DNA of 47,233 bases from an uncultured Pseudomonadota bacterium (lineage in GTDB: Bacteria; Myxococcota_A; UBA796; SXON01). The notes under the pieces are model-generated. The model saw only the letters and a program-made list of their open reading frames with translations, was not told the DNA's origin and made no database searches. This document shows, one piece after another, positions 16,482 through 25,109 of this stretch. Positions within the stretch are counted from its first letter, which is position 1. Each line of letters begins with the position of its first letter. A program made the translations under genes and the position numbers. The stretch covers positions 1-47,233 of the forward strand of contig CAIUMM010000186.1 of the NCBI GenBank assembly GCA_903900265.1, given 5' to 3'.

Positions 16482-18218
16482 CTAAAACACGTTCAGATAC
16501 AGTCCGTAGCGGCCTTCTTCTGCCAGCGGCTCCACCGACACGATCTCGGGGTTCAGCGAGATCCCGAGGCCCCCGAGGCCGCCGAGCATGTCGCCCAGAT
16601 CGAAGCTGGCTTGATTGAGCGCCAACGCCGCAAAACCTTCGACCACTGCGCCAAGTTTGGTTCCGACCTCGTCCAGATCGATGGAGGTGTCTTCGTCGTA
16701 GGCGCGGTACCCGAGCACGATCGCGTGCTTGACATCAAAGTCGAGGTTCAAACTTGTGCCTTCCAGATTGATGTCCACCACCGCAAACACGCTGGCGTCG
16801 AGCCAGTCCGTGCAAGAGCCGTCCTGGATCGTCTGGATCGCGACGCGCATGTCGGGGAGCCACAGCTGGGCCATCGGGGCGCCATTGCCGGCAGCGAGCC
16901 GCACCACGCGTGCTTCGCCGGCGTGGAAACCGATGCAGTAGCCTTCGTGATCGTCAGGGATCGCCCACCCGCCGGGGAGCGCGGCGATACCGGCGCCGAG
17001 CAGCTCGCCGTAGTCGCCCTCGAGCTCCAGATCGATGTCGAGGAAGCCGGCCACGGTGTCGTCGATCAGCGTGTTGAACAGCCCTTCGTGGAGGGCAAAG
17101 CCAAGCTGGTAGTCCAGCCCGCTGGGCGTCTGCGCGGTGAGCGGGGTCAGCTCGGGCATGTCCACTGCAGCGTCGCCGTCCGTCGCGACGGTGATGCCGA
17201 GGTTGACGCCATTGGGATCCGCGGCCACTTCCGCGAGCCGTACCGACAGGGAGGTGCCGCCGAAGTCGGTAGCAAACGCGAACGGACCCCCCAGCTCGAT
17301 ACTGCCAAGTTGGTCGAGCACCGCGGTGACGAGCCCGCCGCCCAGATCGGCGATGAGCCCGGCGAGCGGGTCTACCAGCAGCTGCGTGATCCAGTCGGGG
17401 ACGTCGTAGTCGCCGAAGGACAAGCTGACGTCGTTGATGTCGGCTTGGGCGTCGGTGAGCGCGAGCGTCAGCATGTCGTCCGCGGACAGGCCGGGTTGGG
17501 CGTTCGCGCCAAAGCTGACCTCGCCGAGGCCGATCTCGACGGGGAAGGTGTAGGTGTTGAGGATGCCGACGTCGGCGGTCATCACTACGTCGTGGAAGGT
17601 CAGCAGCAGGGTGATCGCGTCAGCGGCGGGCGCGAGGTCGGCGCTCGTGCCGCTGGACGTGATGCCGAGCGGGGTGATGTCCACGTAGTCGGTGTCGACC
17701 GAAGGGAGCGCGGCGGCGAGCTGGTCCCAGAGGCCCAGCGCATCGACGGTGTCGGCGACCACCGGCTCGAGCGCGTCCAGGCCGGAGGGGGTCAACAAGC
17801 CGTTGATCGCGCCGGGATCGGTGTCCCGGGGGTCGAGTCCGTCAAACACGGGCACCAGCTCGCGCGCGGACTCATCGGGGTCCCAGGCCTTCACGTCCAG
17901 CACGAACGCGCGGTCGTTGGGGTCTGAGTCCAGGGCCCAGGGCACCGTCGCGGAAAAGTTGCCTTCGGCGTCTACGGTCGCGTGTACGCCGTTGACCAGC
18001 ACCTGCGCGTCCGCAGGGGTGACCACGCCCGTCACCGCTACATCGGGAGCCGGTGAGCCGGAATGGGACCCGAGGTAGGCGCCGTAGGTGGGGGTCAGGA
18101 CGGTCACGGTGAGCGGCTCGGAGGGGACCTCCGCCAGCTTGTAGTCGCCGCGGCACGCTGAGAGCGCGCCCAGAAACTGGAGAAGTACCGACACGACGGT
18201 CAGGGATTGGCGGGTCAT
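16482..18218 (-). CDS. Large secreted lipoprotein with Ig-like domain
   Basis: A 578-residue lipoprotein. The signal peptide ends in the lipobox LSAC with Cys22. Residues about 36-120 (VTVLTPTYGAYLGS through FVLDVKAWD) look like a bacterial Ig-like or glucodextranase-B-type domain. The rest is a long Asp/Gly/Leu-rich beta-structured region with alternating hydrophobic residues and no transmembrane strands that I can name. The ATG at 18218 has AGGAGAG five bases upstream. It is divergent from the second kinase gene across 105 bases and is followed after 109 bases by the Ala/Lys-rich gene on the same strand. Function is unknown; an outer-surface location is expected. Confidence 0.85.
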   Translation of the reverse strand: MTRQSLTVVSVLLQFLGALSACRGDYKLAEVPSEPLTVTVLTPTYGAYLGSHSGSPAPDVAVTGVVTPADAQVLVNGVHATVDAEGNFSATVPWALDSDPNDRAFVLDVKAWDPDESARELVPVFDGLDPRDTDPGAINGLLTPSGLDALEPVVADTVDALGLWDQLAAALPSVDTDYVDITPLGITSSGTSADLAPAADAITLLLTFHDVVMTADVGILNTYTFPVEIGLGEVSFGANAQPGLSADDMLTLALTDAQADINDVSLSFGDYDVPDWITQLLVDPLAGLIADLGGGLVTAVLDQLGSIELGGPFAFATDFGGTSLSVRLAEVAADPNGVNLGITVATDGDAAVDMPELTPLTAQTPSGLDYQLGFALHEGLFNTLIDDTVAGFLDIDLELEGDYGELLGAGIAALPGGWAIPDDHEGYCIGFHAGEARVVRLAAGNGAPMAQLWLPDMRVAIQTIQDGSCTDWLDASVFAVVDINLEGTSLNLDFDVKHAIVLGYRAYDEDTSIDLDEVGTKLGAVVEGFAALALNQASFDLGDMLGGLGGLGISLNPEIVSVEPLAEEGRYGLYLNVF

Positions 18219-18323
18219 CGGGGCTCTCCTACGCGCAACTTACGCGCTACGAATCAAGTAAAGGAGCTCTGTATATCCGGTGATCCACGGCACCCGCCCG
18301 GGGGATTGTGGTAGCGTACCGAA
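18219..18323. promoter_or_regulatory. Divergent promoter region with heptamer direct repeat
   Basis: The 105 bases between the lipoprotein and kinase genes contain TACGCGC twice, at 18230-18236 and 18241-18247. The copies are exactly 11 bases apart, so both face the same side of the helix. This is close to the lipoprotein SD and would suit binding of a regulator in tandem. The sequence from 18250 to 18280 is AT-richer than its surroundings, but no consensus -35/-10 stands out. Confidence 0.4.
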
Positions 18324-19964
18324 GTGACTCCAGCAGATCAACGACTCGAGTTTCTGGGTGCCCTCGGAAAAGGTGGCTTTGGCTCCATCTATCTGGCGAA
18401 CCTGCGCGGCACCGATGGCTTTGTACGGCGGGTTGCCGTCAAGGTGCTGCGGTACGCAGGGACCGAAGATGCCGCGCTCGTCGCGCGTCAACGGGACGAA
18501 GCGCGGTTGCTGGGCTTGCTGTCGCATGAGAGCATCGTGCAGGTGATCGATCAGGCCACGGTGCTCGGACGGCCCGCGGTGATCATGGAGTACGTCGAAG
18601 GCGTAGACATGCACGAGCTTTCGCGCTTGTTGCGGTCGCGGCAGGTCGCGTTCTCCCCGCGCGCGGCGTTCGAGGTGATCGCGGCGGTCGCGGGGGCGTT
18701 GGATGTGGCGTGGTCCAGCGTGTCGCCGCTGACCCAGCAGCCGCTGCACGTCGTGCACCGCGACATCAAGCCCGGAAACATCCTCCTGACGGTGCGCGGC
18801 GGGGTCAAGGTGCTGGATTTCGGCATCGCACGCGCCGAGTTCGACCGCGATGGCGTCTCCCGCAGCATCGCCTTTGGAACGCCTTCCTACATGGCGCCGG
18901 AGTTTTGGCAGCAGGAGCCGATCGGGCACGCCTACGACATCTACGCGCTGGGCGTCACGTTGATCGAGCTGCTGAGCGGTCAGCCCGCCGATCGCGCTCC
19001 GATGGAGGCGGGGCGAGCGGAGCGGTTTTTTGAGGAGCAGCTCTCGCGTCTGGATCTGCCCGATTCTGCCGCGGGTTTGATTCGGGACATGGTGGCTTTT
19101 GACGTAGCGCAGCGATGCTCGGCTGCTGCGGTGCAGGAGCGAGCCTTGGAGCTGGTTCCGGTGCTTCCGGGGGCGCCGCTCGCGCGCGAGGCGCGGGCCT
19201 GGGTGCCTGAGCTGCTCTCTGCGCGGGCACGGGCGATCGCCGCAGGGGAGAAGCCTACGCCCGAGGCGCTGGGATTGGTCGGGGTCGTCGCCGCGAGCGC
19301 CATGGTCGCCGCGTCTTCGGACGAGGCCTCGGTAGCGGTCGCCGCGCTCGTACCAGAGACGCTGGCGTTGCGCTCCCATTGGTATTGGGCGGCGGGGGCA
19401 GGCGTGATCGGTGCGTTGGGCGTGGCCGGCTTCGCCACGGTGGCCCTGATCGCGGCCGCCGGCCTCACCCTCTCCAATGTGGCGACGGAGCAGGCTGCTG
19501 AGACGCCTTCGTCCACGCCTGCTGCTGCTCCTGCTGCGGGGGCGGTCCCCGCAGAAGCGGCCGCGGCGGAGGCGCCGATCCCCGTGCCCCCGAGCGTGGT
19601 CGCTCCCGTGCCCGCCGCGATCGAGCCCGAGGTCCCGGACAAGCCGCGCTCAGCGGCGGCGGTCCCCACCCCCGCGAGCGTCCCTGCTGCGTCTTTGCCG
19701 GTCGCGTCCGCGCCGGTAGCTGCGGAGCCGGCACCGGTGCGTCTGCTCTCATTTGGGGCCAATGTGGTCGGTGCGGCCTTGGTCATCGACGGCGCGTCCC
19801 AAGGAAAAACCCCTACTCGTGGGGTGTCGCTGGGCGACGGAGGGCATTGGATTGTCGCCAAGCTGGGGGACCGCAGCTGCTCTCAGCACATCGTCGTCGG
19901 GCCGGATCAGCCCTCCGGCTACGTTTGCGACCTCGACGCTGAAAAATGGACATCAAAGATATGA
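18324..19964 (+). CDS. Membrane Ser/Thr kinase with PEGA-like C-terminal domain
   Basis: A 546-residue receptor-like kinase. The kinase domain (about 8-280) has all standard motifs: GKGGFG (15-20), Lys40, HRDIKPGN with Asp147, DFG (165-167) and APE (191-193). A juxtamembrane region of about 70 residues leads to one transmembrane helix (about 355-384). Next come a Pro/Ala-rich wall-spanning linker (390-490) and a C-terminal beta domain, PEGA-like, containing ALVIDGASQGKTP. The kinase would be cytosolic and the tail periplasmic. It starts with GTG at 18324; no strong SD is visible. Its stop overlaps the start of the next gene as ATGA, so the two are probably made together. Confidence 0.92.
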   Translation: MTPADQRLEFLGALGKGGFGSIYLANLRGTDGFVRRVAVKVLRYAGTEDAALVARQRDEARLLGLLSHESIVQVIDQATVLGRPAVIMEYVEGVDMHELSRLLRSRQVAFSPRAAFEVIAAVAGALDVAWSSVSPLTQQPLHVVHRDIKPGNILLTVRGGVKVLDFGIARAEFDRDGVSRSIAFGTPSYMAPEFWQQEPIGHAYDIYALGVTLIELLSGQPADRAPMEAGRAERFFEEQLSRLDLPDSAAGLIRDMVAFDVAQRCSAAAVQERALELVPVLPGAPLAREARAWVPELLSARARAIAAGEKPTPEALGLVGVVAASAMVAASSDEASVAVAALVPETLALRSHWYWAAGAGVIGALGVAGFATVALIAAAGLTLSNVATEQAAETPSSTPAAAPAAGAVPAEAAAAEAPIPVPPSVVAPVPAAIEPEVPDKPRSAAAVPTPASVPAASLPVASAPVAAEPAPVRLLSFGANVVGAALVIDGASQGKTPTRGVSLGDGGHWIVAKLGDRSCSQHIVVGPDQPSGYVCDLDAEKWTSKI

Positions 19965-20785
19965 GTTTTCTGGCCTTTCTGAGCTTCTTGCTGCTGGGCA
20001 CGAACCGCGCGGATGCTTGTCCCGACCTCTCGCGGTCCTTGGACGCCGCGGTCGGACACTTGCTGGCCGCCGACACGGGGAGCGGGGATCTGGACGCCGC
20101 CGAGCGCGCCTTTGCGTGCGAACGGGTCGTGCCGCAACAAGTGGCGCGGTATCTGGTGATTCGTGGCGGTGCGGCGGAGTTTGCCGTACCCGGCTCCGGA
20201 GCGCGCTGGTTTGCTTCGGCCCGATCCATCGATGCGACGGTGTGGGAAGAACGGCTGGGCGAGGAGCTCCGCGGGGTTTGGTCGGCATCGGTGATCGATG
20301 GCCACGGGTCGTTGATGCTGGACGCCAACGCCGCTCGCGGGTGGGTGGACGGCAAGGCGGTCGGGGTGTGGCCGGTGGAGGCCAGCGCGGGCTGGCACCT
20401 CGTGCAGGTGGTGGATGCGACGAGCGGGAAGGTGCTGTATGGGCGCACCGTGAACCTTCCGGCGGGTGCGTCGTCGTTGGTGCAAACCGGGCTCGCCGAG
20501 CTGGAGGTGGCGTCGTTGTCGGATATTCCCGGTGGGTCGGCTGCTGCCGAAGCACCGCGGCGTCGTGTGGCGTCGCCGGTCGTGTTGGTGGCGGCCGGAG
20601 TTTTGGCGGCGGCGGGAGCGGGGCTCGCCGCCGGCTCCCGGATCGAAGCCGAACACGTGGCTTCGGCGCCCAATTCGGATGCGCTCGACACGGCGTGGGC
20701 GCGTCAGCGCGGGCTTGGCTGGGGCGCCTACGCGGCGTGGGGTGCCGCGGGCGTGGTGGCAGGTGTGTCTTTCGTTCTTCGCTGA
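19961..20785 (+). CDS. Exported or membrane-anchored protein coupled to the kinase
   Basis: A 274-residue protein of unknown family. It begins MSFLAFLSFLLLG, a signal sequence with likely cleavage around NRADA, and has Cys residues just after it. The middle (about 30-190) is an alpha/beta domain ending in a PEGA-like beta stretch (GWVDGKAVGVWPVEA, then GWHLVQVVD). Two hydrophobic segments near the C-terminus (VASPVVLVAAGVLAAAGAGL and WGAYAAWGAAGVVAGVSFVL) could anchor it. ATG at 19961 overlaps the kinase stop (ATGA); an ATG five codons upstream is possible but would spoil the signal peptide. Coupling suggests it is a partner, ligand sensor or target of the kinase. Confidence 0.8.
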   Translation: MSFLAFLSFLLLGTNRADACPDLSRSLDAAVGHLLAADTGSGDLDAAERAFACERVVPQQVARYLVIRGGAAEFAVPGSGARWFASARSIDATVWEERLGEELRGVWSASVIDGHGSLMLDANAARGWVDGKAVGVWPVEASAGWHLVQVVDATSGKVLYGRTVNLPAGASSLVQTGLAELEVASLSDIPGGSAAAEAPRRRVASPVVLVAAGVLAAAGAGLAAGSRIEAEHVASAPNSDALDTAWARQRGLGWGAYAAWGAAGVVAGVSFVLR

Positions 20786-20794
20786 TGCCCTTGA

Positions 20795-20810
20795 CGGCGC
20801 TGGAGCGCCG
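20795..20810. terminator. Short hairpin between the exported protein and lipoprotein genes
   Basis: Perfect 6-bp stem CGGCGC/GCGCCG (20795-20800 and 20805-20810) with a TGGA loop, placed 9 bases after the stop at 20785. No T-run follows. It may be a weak terminator or a processing/stability hairpin between two genes of one transcript. Confidence 0.35.
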
Positions 20811-20839
20811 CCCTACGCTCGGTCGGATTTGGAGTTCCC

Positions 20840-21586
20840 ATGTTGTTGTTCGCTCTGTTGTTGACTGGTTGTCCTGAGGCGCCTGCGCCGGATGCCTCCA
20901 ATGGCACTCCGCCTGCTATGGATGGTGCGCCCCAGCCTCCAGGTCAGGGCGGTGGACAACAGGGTGGGCCGCCCACGATGCCGTCGTTCACGGTGGAGCC
21001 GGGCGCCGGGGTCAAGATCTCGGGCGAGGTCACCTACGCCGGCGCTACCAAAGGTACTGCTCGTATCGACATCTTTCAGGTTGGTTCCGACGGCCGGCCG
21101 ATGATCATGCACGTGCTGATGTTGGAGAAGACGGGGCCGTGGGAGCTGGAGGTGCCCAAGGGCACCGGCAAGGTCAACCTGCTCGCGTTCATCGACACCG
21201 AAGGCAACGGGCCGCAGCTCGCTGAGCCGTCTGCGCTGATGAAGGACGTGGACATCGAAGAAGCGCCGATCACCGGCCTGAAGTTCGCGCTCGTGGACGG
21301 CGCTCCCAACGACTTCGCGACCGACAGCCCGAACATGCCTCCTCCGCCGACGCCGGGCGCGAACCCCGATCCTTCGGCGGGCGGTCCTCCGAGCGGCGCG
21401 GGTGGTCCTCCGGGCGGCGCGGGTGGTCCTCCGGGCGGTGCGGGTGGTCCCCCGGGCGGCGCGGGTGGTCCTCCGGGCGGCGCGGGTGGTCCCCCGGGCG
21501 GCGCGGGTGGTCCTCCGGGCGGCGCGGGTGGTCCTCCGGGCGGCGCACCTCCTGCCGGTGGTCCTCCGGGCGGCGCTCCCAAGTAA
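20840..21586 (+). CDS. Lipoprotein with Gly/Pro-rich repeat tail
   Basis: A 248-residue lipoprotein with a very short signal and lipobox LTGC, Cys11. A Pro/Gly-rich spacer (12-50) leads to a compact beta domain (about 51-160; VKISGEVTYAG through NLLAFIDTEGNGP), which resembles a carboxypeptidase-regulatory or transthyretin-like fold. The C-terminal 70 residues are a tandem heptapeptide GPPGGAG repeat. The ATG at 20840 has GGAG five bases upstream. The tail is likely disordered and may tether the folded domain or act as adhesive material. It ends seven bases before the convergent stop of the next lipoprotein gene. Confidence 0.85.
   Translation: MLLFALLLTGCPEAPAPDASNGTPPAMDGAPQPPGQGGGQQGGPPTMPSFTVEPGAGVKISGEVTYAGATKGTARIDIFQVGSDGRPMIMHVLMLEKTGPWELEVPKGTGKVNLLAFIDTEGNGPQLAEPSALMKDVDIEEAPITGLKFALVDGAPNDFATDSPNMPPPPTPGANPDPSAGGPPSGAGGPPGGAGGPPGGAGGPPGGAGGPPGGAGGPPGGAGGPPGGAGGPPGGAPPAGGPPGGAPK
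21383..21550 (+). repeat. Eight tandem 21-bp units in a lipoprotein gene
   Basis: Eight in-frame copies of a 21-bp unit encode GPPGGAG. Unit 1 has Ser for Gly and unit 8 ends in Pro. Units differ mainly at CCT/CCC and GGC/GGT third positions. The copy number could change by slippage without breaking the frame. Confidence 0.95.
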
Positions 21587-21593
21587 GACAGGG

Positions 21594-22145
21594 TCAGGCT
21601 CCGGAGTCTCCGGAGTCTGCGGGCTCCTCTGGGATCGCCGTGTCGCAGGTGAGCGCGGCGTTCCAGGTCGCCCAGCGTTCGGGCCTCTCCCCGAAGTGCA
21701 CACAGTCCGTCGGAGTGGTGCCGTCGCGGGAGTAGATGAACATCACGCCGGTCAGATCCGGGGTGGAGCATCCGAACGCGGTGGAGCTGTTCGGCGAGGC
21801 GTCGCGCCACGTAGCGACGATGTTCAGCTGGCGTCGCAGGGTGTCCCCACTGCCGTCGGCAGGAGCGCTGATCGAGGGGAGCGAGTGCTGCTCGATGTAT
21901 TCGCCGTCCGCGGACAGGTAGAGCTTGCCTTGCCCGGTCCATGCGTCCGCGCTGAGGTCGAACGTCCATCGTGCGGAGGGGACGTCACAATCTACGGCGG
22001 CTGCGGTGATGTTCGGCGCGGTGGTTTGGAGCGGGTCCGGGGTGACCACCGGCCATTGGTAACAGCCGCTGACCACCGCAAAAAGGACGACAGCGCGCCT
22101 GGGCAAGCCAGACGCGCTGCGTTCGATGATCCCGAAGGGGATCAC
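21594..22145 (-). CDS. Small lipoprotein, function unknown
   Basis: A 183-residue lipoprotein with lipobox VSGC, Cys28. The mature part has four further Cys (in AVDCDVP, AFGCSTP, PTDCVHF and ALTCDTA), suggesting two disulfides in a beta-rich exported domain. The C-terminus is Asp/Ser/Gly-rich (PADSGDSGA). It starts with GTG at 22145, sharing one base with the TAG stop of the upstream lipoprotein gene, so the two are very likely co-translated. No family is recognised. Confidence 0.8.
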   Translation of the reverse strand: MIPFGIIERSASGLPRRAVVLFAVVSGCYQWPVVTPDPLQTTAPNITAAAVDCDVPSARWTFDLSADAWTGQGKLYLSADGEYIEQHSLPSISAPADGSGDTLRRQLNIVATWRDASPNSSTAFGCSTPDLTGVMFIYSRDGTTPTDCVHFGERPERWATWNAALTCDTAIPEEPADSGDSGA

Positions 22146-22657
22146 TAGATGACGTTCGTGCAGGCCGAGTAGGTCGCATTGTAGGTGACGTTGTCACCGG
22201 TGATGCGGCAGTCCATGGCGCCAGCGGCGTCGGTCGCGGTCCAGAGCCAGGTGGTGCCGTCGAGGACGGTGTCGGCGTAGAACAGAGTGGTGCCGTCGGT
22301 GACGTCGGCGGGGTCGGCCACAGCGGTGAGGCTGAGGGTGTAGGTCACGGTGCCGTCGGCGTTGGTGCTGCCAGCGTCGAACTCGTTGTGGTACTCGTGG
22401 TAGTGGTAGCTGTCATCGGTCTCGGTCATGTCGAGGTCGACGAGCACTGCGGGACCGGTGGTGGTCACGGAGTAGTTGCACATGTTGTTGCTGCACTCGC
22501 CAAGCACGCCGCCCTCAACGATGGCGAACGCGTCGGCATCGGTGTCGGTGTCGGTGTCGGTGTCGGCATCGGCGCTGGTGTCCGTGGAGCCGGTGTCTTT
22601 GCCGCTGGTGCAGGCTGCGAAGGGGAAAAGGGCGATAAGAAGAGCAAGGTTACGCAT
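22145..22657 (-). CDS. Small lipoprotein with Asp/Thr repeat
   Basis: A 170-residue lipoprotein. ATG at 22657 has a perfect GGAGG at 22663-22667, which favours it over a start four codons upstream. Lipobox is FAAC, Cys16. A TSADADTDTDTDT linker follows, then a beta domain with four Cys (GECSNNMC, AMDCRIT and the YSACTNVI end), a pattern common in exported Myxococcota proteins. It and the following lipoprotein gene overlap by one base. It lies 58 bases downstream of the hflX stop, so it may be the tail of that transcript or have its own promoter in the gap. Confidence 0.85.
   Translation of the reverse strand: MRNLALLIALFPFAACTSGKDTGSTDTSADADTDTDTDTDADAFAIVEGGVLGECSNNMCNYSVTTTGPAVLVDLDMTETDDSYHYHEYHNEFDAGSTNADGTVTYTLSLTAVADPADVTDGTTLFYADTVLDGTTWLWTATDAAGAMDCRITGDNVTYNATYSACTNVI
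22532..22573 (-). repeat. Hexanucleotide repeat encoding Asp-Thr/Asp-Ala
   Basis: Seven consecutive 6-base units (GTCGGT or close variants on the + strand) encode the acidic linker after the lipobox of the small lipoprotein. Unit-number changes would keep the reading frame. Confidence 0.85.
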
Positions 22658-22715
22658 AGAATCCTCCAAGCTCCTTTATGGAGCGGGGGCATACTACTTC
22701 ATCCCGGGCCAGCCT

Positions 22716-24425
22716 TCAAGGAAAATCCGACGGTTCGTCCCGTTCTGTAAGATCTTCATGAATTTCTGTGTCCAGTTCGCGCTCTCGGCTGCGCTCCCGC
22801 GCGCGCTCCCGGAAGATCGCGCGTTCGATGTGCTCCAGCAGCAGTTCAAGACCCTGACCGGTTTTTGCGGAGACGGCGATGCCGCCCCATTCGGCGAGCC
22901 GCTCCTGCAGCGCGGCCTCTTCGATGCGGTCGATCTGATTCAAGACCAGCACGCACGCCGTGTCGGCGGCCCCCAGATCCGAGAGCACCTTCTCGACCGC
23001 AGCTTTCTGCTCCGCCGCGTCTTCCTCGCCTATGTTGATGACGTGCAGCAGAAGATCGGCTTCGAGCGCCTCATCGAGGGTGCTCCGAAAAGCGTGCACG
23101 AGGTCTTTAGGTAGGTTGCGGATGAACCCGACCGTGTCGGTCAGGATGATCTCGCGCATCTCGGGGAAGCGCAGCCTGCGACTCGTGGGATCCAGCGTGG
23201 CGAACAGCTTGTTCTCGGCGTCTACGCTGCTGTTCGTCATCCGGTTCAAGAGCGTGGACTTGCCAGCGTTGGTGTACCCGACGATGGCGACCAGAGGGAG
23301 CCCCACGCGCTTTCGACGGTCGCGGCGCATCGTGCGCTCGCGTGCGATGTCGCTCAGCAGGCGTTCAATCCGGGTTTCGCGCTCATCCGCTCTGCGCCGG
23401 TTGATCTCCAGCTTGGTCTCACCTGGGCCGCGACCGCCGATACCGCCCGTCAGTCGGCTCATCGCGGTGGGCATGAGCTGTAGCCGTGGCTTTCTGTACC
23501 GCAGCTGGGCAAGTTCAACCTGAAGTTTGCCCTCACGCGTGGTGGCGCGTTGCGCGAAAATATCGAGGATGAGCTGCGTGCGGTCGAGCACCTTGAGGTC
23601 GGTCTCAGTCGCAATGTTGCGCAGCTGGCTCGGGGACAATTCCTGATCGAAGATCAGCACGTCCGCGCCAAGGTGCATGCAGCGTGTCACCAGCTCTTTG
23701 AGCTTTCCCTGACCGACCAGCGTGCGGCCATCCACCTCTTTACGAACTTGAAGCTGCTTGTCGGCCACATACAGACCCGCGGTGTCCGCGAGTCGCTCGA
23801 GCTCCCCGAGAGAGCGCCGGGCCCCCCGTGGGTCTCGCGTCGTCACGCTGACCAGCACCGCGCTCTCGCGTCCTTGTACATCCCGGGCGCGCACGGCCTC
23901 GCCGAACTGGGCTTCGAGATCGAGGACAAACGCTAAGAAGTCGGTGTCCCAGCCATGCACCGAAGACAGGCGTTCTACGCGGCTGTTTTCAGAGCCTGAC
24001 TTGGGAGGAAGCAGGTAGCCGTACTCGACCTCGCCCGGCAGTCCATCCGCGCCGGCTTGAATCACGACGATGGCGTCAAAACGCAGCAACGCGAGGTCGG
24101 TGAGGTCGTCACGGGAGAGGCCCTCGGCTCGGACGTGGGTGTGGACGAGGCGCAGACCACGGAAGCGCCCGGATCCGGCTCTGGAGCGGCCTAAGTCGGG
24201 GATGAAGAGCTGATGGGCATCTCCGACGATCACCTTGTCCACCACGCCGAGGCGATCGATCAGGACGCCAAGCTGTCGGCCTGTCTCTCGGGAGAGCTCG
24301 GTCAAACGCCGGGCAAACTCCGCGCTTACAAAGCGATTGGCGGGAACGCGGCGCTGATAAAGCGCTTGCAAGGCTTTATTTTGGCTTGGCTTTAGCCCCT
24401 CGGTATTTCCAAAAAGTGTCTCTAT
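22716..24425 (-). CDS. hflX: GTPase HflX, probable AUA start codon
   Basis: Ribosome-associated GTPase that splits stalled or stressed 70S ribosomes. Counting from the start chosen here (569 residues): N-terminal HflX domain, Gly-rich [14 protein letters not shown] segment, then the G domain with Walker A GYTNAGKS (383-390), DTVG (430-433) and NQID (496-499). The ordinary first start in this frame is TTG at 24371. The 18 codons before it encode [18 protein letters not shown], the conserved family N-terminus, and contain no ATG, GTG or TTG. An ATA at 24423-24425 sits six bases after a GAGGAG SD. The next gene upstream ends at 24463. Initiation at AUA, or a recent ATG-to-ATA change or sequence error, is inferred. 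Confidence 0.92.
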   Translation of the reverse strand: METLFGNTEGLKPSQNKALQALYQRRVPANRFVSAEFARRLTELSRETGRQLGVLIDRLGVVDKVIVGDAHQLFIPDLGRSRAGSGRFRGLRLVHTHVRAEGLSRDDLTDLALLRFDAIVVIQAGADGLPGEVEYGYLLPPKSGSENSRVERLSSVHGWDTDFLAFVLDLEAQFGEAVRARDVQGRESAVLVSVTTRDPRGARRSLGELERLADTAGLYVADKQLQVRKEVDGRTLVGQGKLKELVTRCMHLGADVLIFDQELSPSQLRNIATETDLKVLDRTQLILDIFAQRATTREGKLQVELAQLRYRKPRLQLMPTAMSRLTGGIGGRGPGETKLEINRRRADERETRIERLLSDIARERTMRRDRRKRVGLPLVAIVGYTNAGKSTLLNRMTNSSVDAENKLFATLDPTSRRLRFPEMREIILTDTVGFIRNLPKDLVHAFRSTLDEALEADLLLHVINIGEEDAAEQKAAVEKVLSDLGAADTACVLVLNQIDRIEEAALQERLAEWGGIAVSAKTGQGLELLLEHIERAIFRERARERSRERELDTEIHEDLTERDEPSDFP

Positions 24426-24431
24426 AGTGTG

Positions 24432-24437
24432 CTCCTC
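24432..24437 (-). promoter_or_regulatory. Shine-Dalgarno site deciding the hflX start
   Basis: GAGGAG on the minus strand, six bases before the ATA triplet that aligns with the HflX N-terminus. No other SD-like sequence fits the downstream TTG. Confidence 0.6.
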
Positions 24438-24462
24438 GGGTGGGTCCTGTGACCCCTGACGT

Positions 24463-24876
24463 TCATTCGGGTGCGGAGTGCGGTGGCTTGCTGGGGAGCA
24501 TCATGCTGAGCCAGCCCGCGATGAGCAGCGCGCCGCCGATCGGCGTGACTGCTCCAAGGAGTTTCGGGGTTTGATTGCTCTCTCCCAGCAAAACGAGGAG
24601 CCCCACCATGGCATACAGGGATCCCGAGAAGACCGCCGTTCCCGATAGGATCAGCCGGAAGGACCAGCGCTGTGCGCGATCCGACAGTCGGTCCGCCATC
24701 ACCGTCAGGATCAGGAGCACGACGGCGTGGATCAGATGGTAGCGCGCGGCGGTCTCCCAGGTGGCAAGGTAGGTCGGTGAAACCAGAGTCTTCAGACCAT
24801 GTGCGCCGAACGCGCCAGCGGCTACGGCCAGCGCGCCCATGGTGGCGGCGACACGGAGATTTTTCGTGGGGTTCAT
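24463..24876 (-). CDS. DUF423-family membrane protein
   Basis: A 137-residue inner-membrane protein with four helices. Family hallmarks are GAFGAHGLK near the N-terminus, the YHLIHAVVLL segment, FSGSLYAM and the TPIGGALLIAGW ending. This matches the YgdD/DUF423 family, whose function is not established. ATG at 24876 overlaps the stop of the upstream DUF1450-like gene as ATGA, which sets the start. A longer frame to 25014 is Arg/His-rich and overlaps that gene. It ends 37 bases before the hflX start codon. Confidence 0.9.
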   Translation of the reverse strand: MNPTKNLRVAATMGALAVAAGAFGAHGLKTLVSPTYLATWETAARYHLIHAVVLLILTVMADRLSDRAQRWSFRLILSGTAVFSGSLYAMVGLLVLLGESNQTPKLLGAVTPIGGALLIAGWLSMMLPSKPPHSAPE

Positions 24877-25109
24877 GGCGCGTTCGTCACGGGGGCAAGA
24901 GAGGTCAGGGTGGTGACGGCTTGAATGAGCTCTTCGGTGTTGGAGAGGCGCATCAACGCGCCGTCTACCCGTGCGAGCAGGAACCGCTCGCACACTTCGC
25001 AGCGGTCGAAGCACTCCGTGGTTGTCCAGCTGCCGCCGGCGGCTTGCACGTGTTCAGCGATCCCGCGGTAGCGTTGGGAGCCGGTTGCGCAGCCGGTGAC
25101 CTCGATCAC
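24873..25109 (-). CDS. DUF1450-like small Cys protein
   Basis: A 78-residue protein with Cys in GCATGS and a CFDRCEVC cluster (three Cys in eight residues), then RFLLARVDGALMR. This order resembles DUF1450/YuzB and thioredoxin-like [2Fe-2S] ferredoxins, which keep four Cys for a cluster; here four are present (Cys7, 33, 37 and 40). Function is unknown; iron-sulfur or metal binding is likely. GTG at 25109 has AAGGA about six bases upstream. Its stop overlaps the DUF423 start. Confidence 0.7.
   Translation of the reverse strand: MIEVTGCATGSQRYRGIAEHVQAAGGSWTTTECFDRCEVCERFLLARVDGALMRLSNTEELIQAVTTLTSLAPVTNAP

Noticed and set aside
9241..18218. Complete contractile injection or type VI secretion locus
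   Set aside because: No sheath, tube, baseplate, spike, TssJKLM or ClpV-type gene is present; only ATPase-, kinase- and cargo-like proteins.
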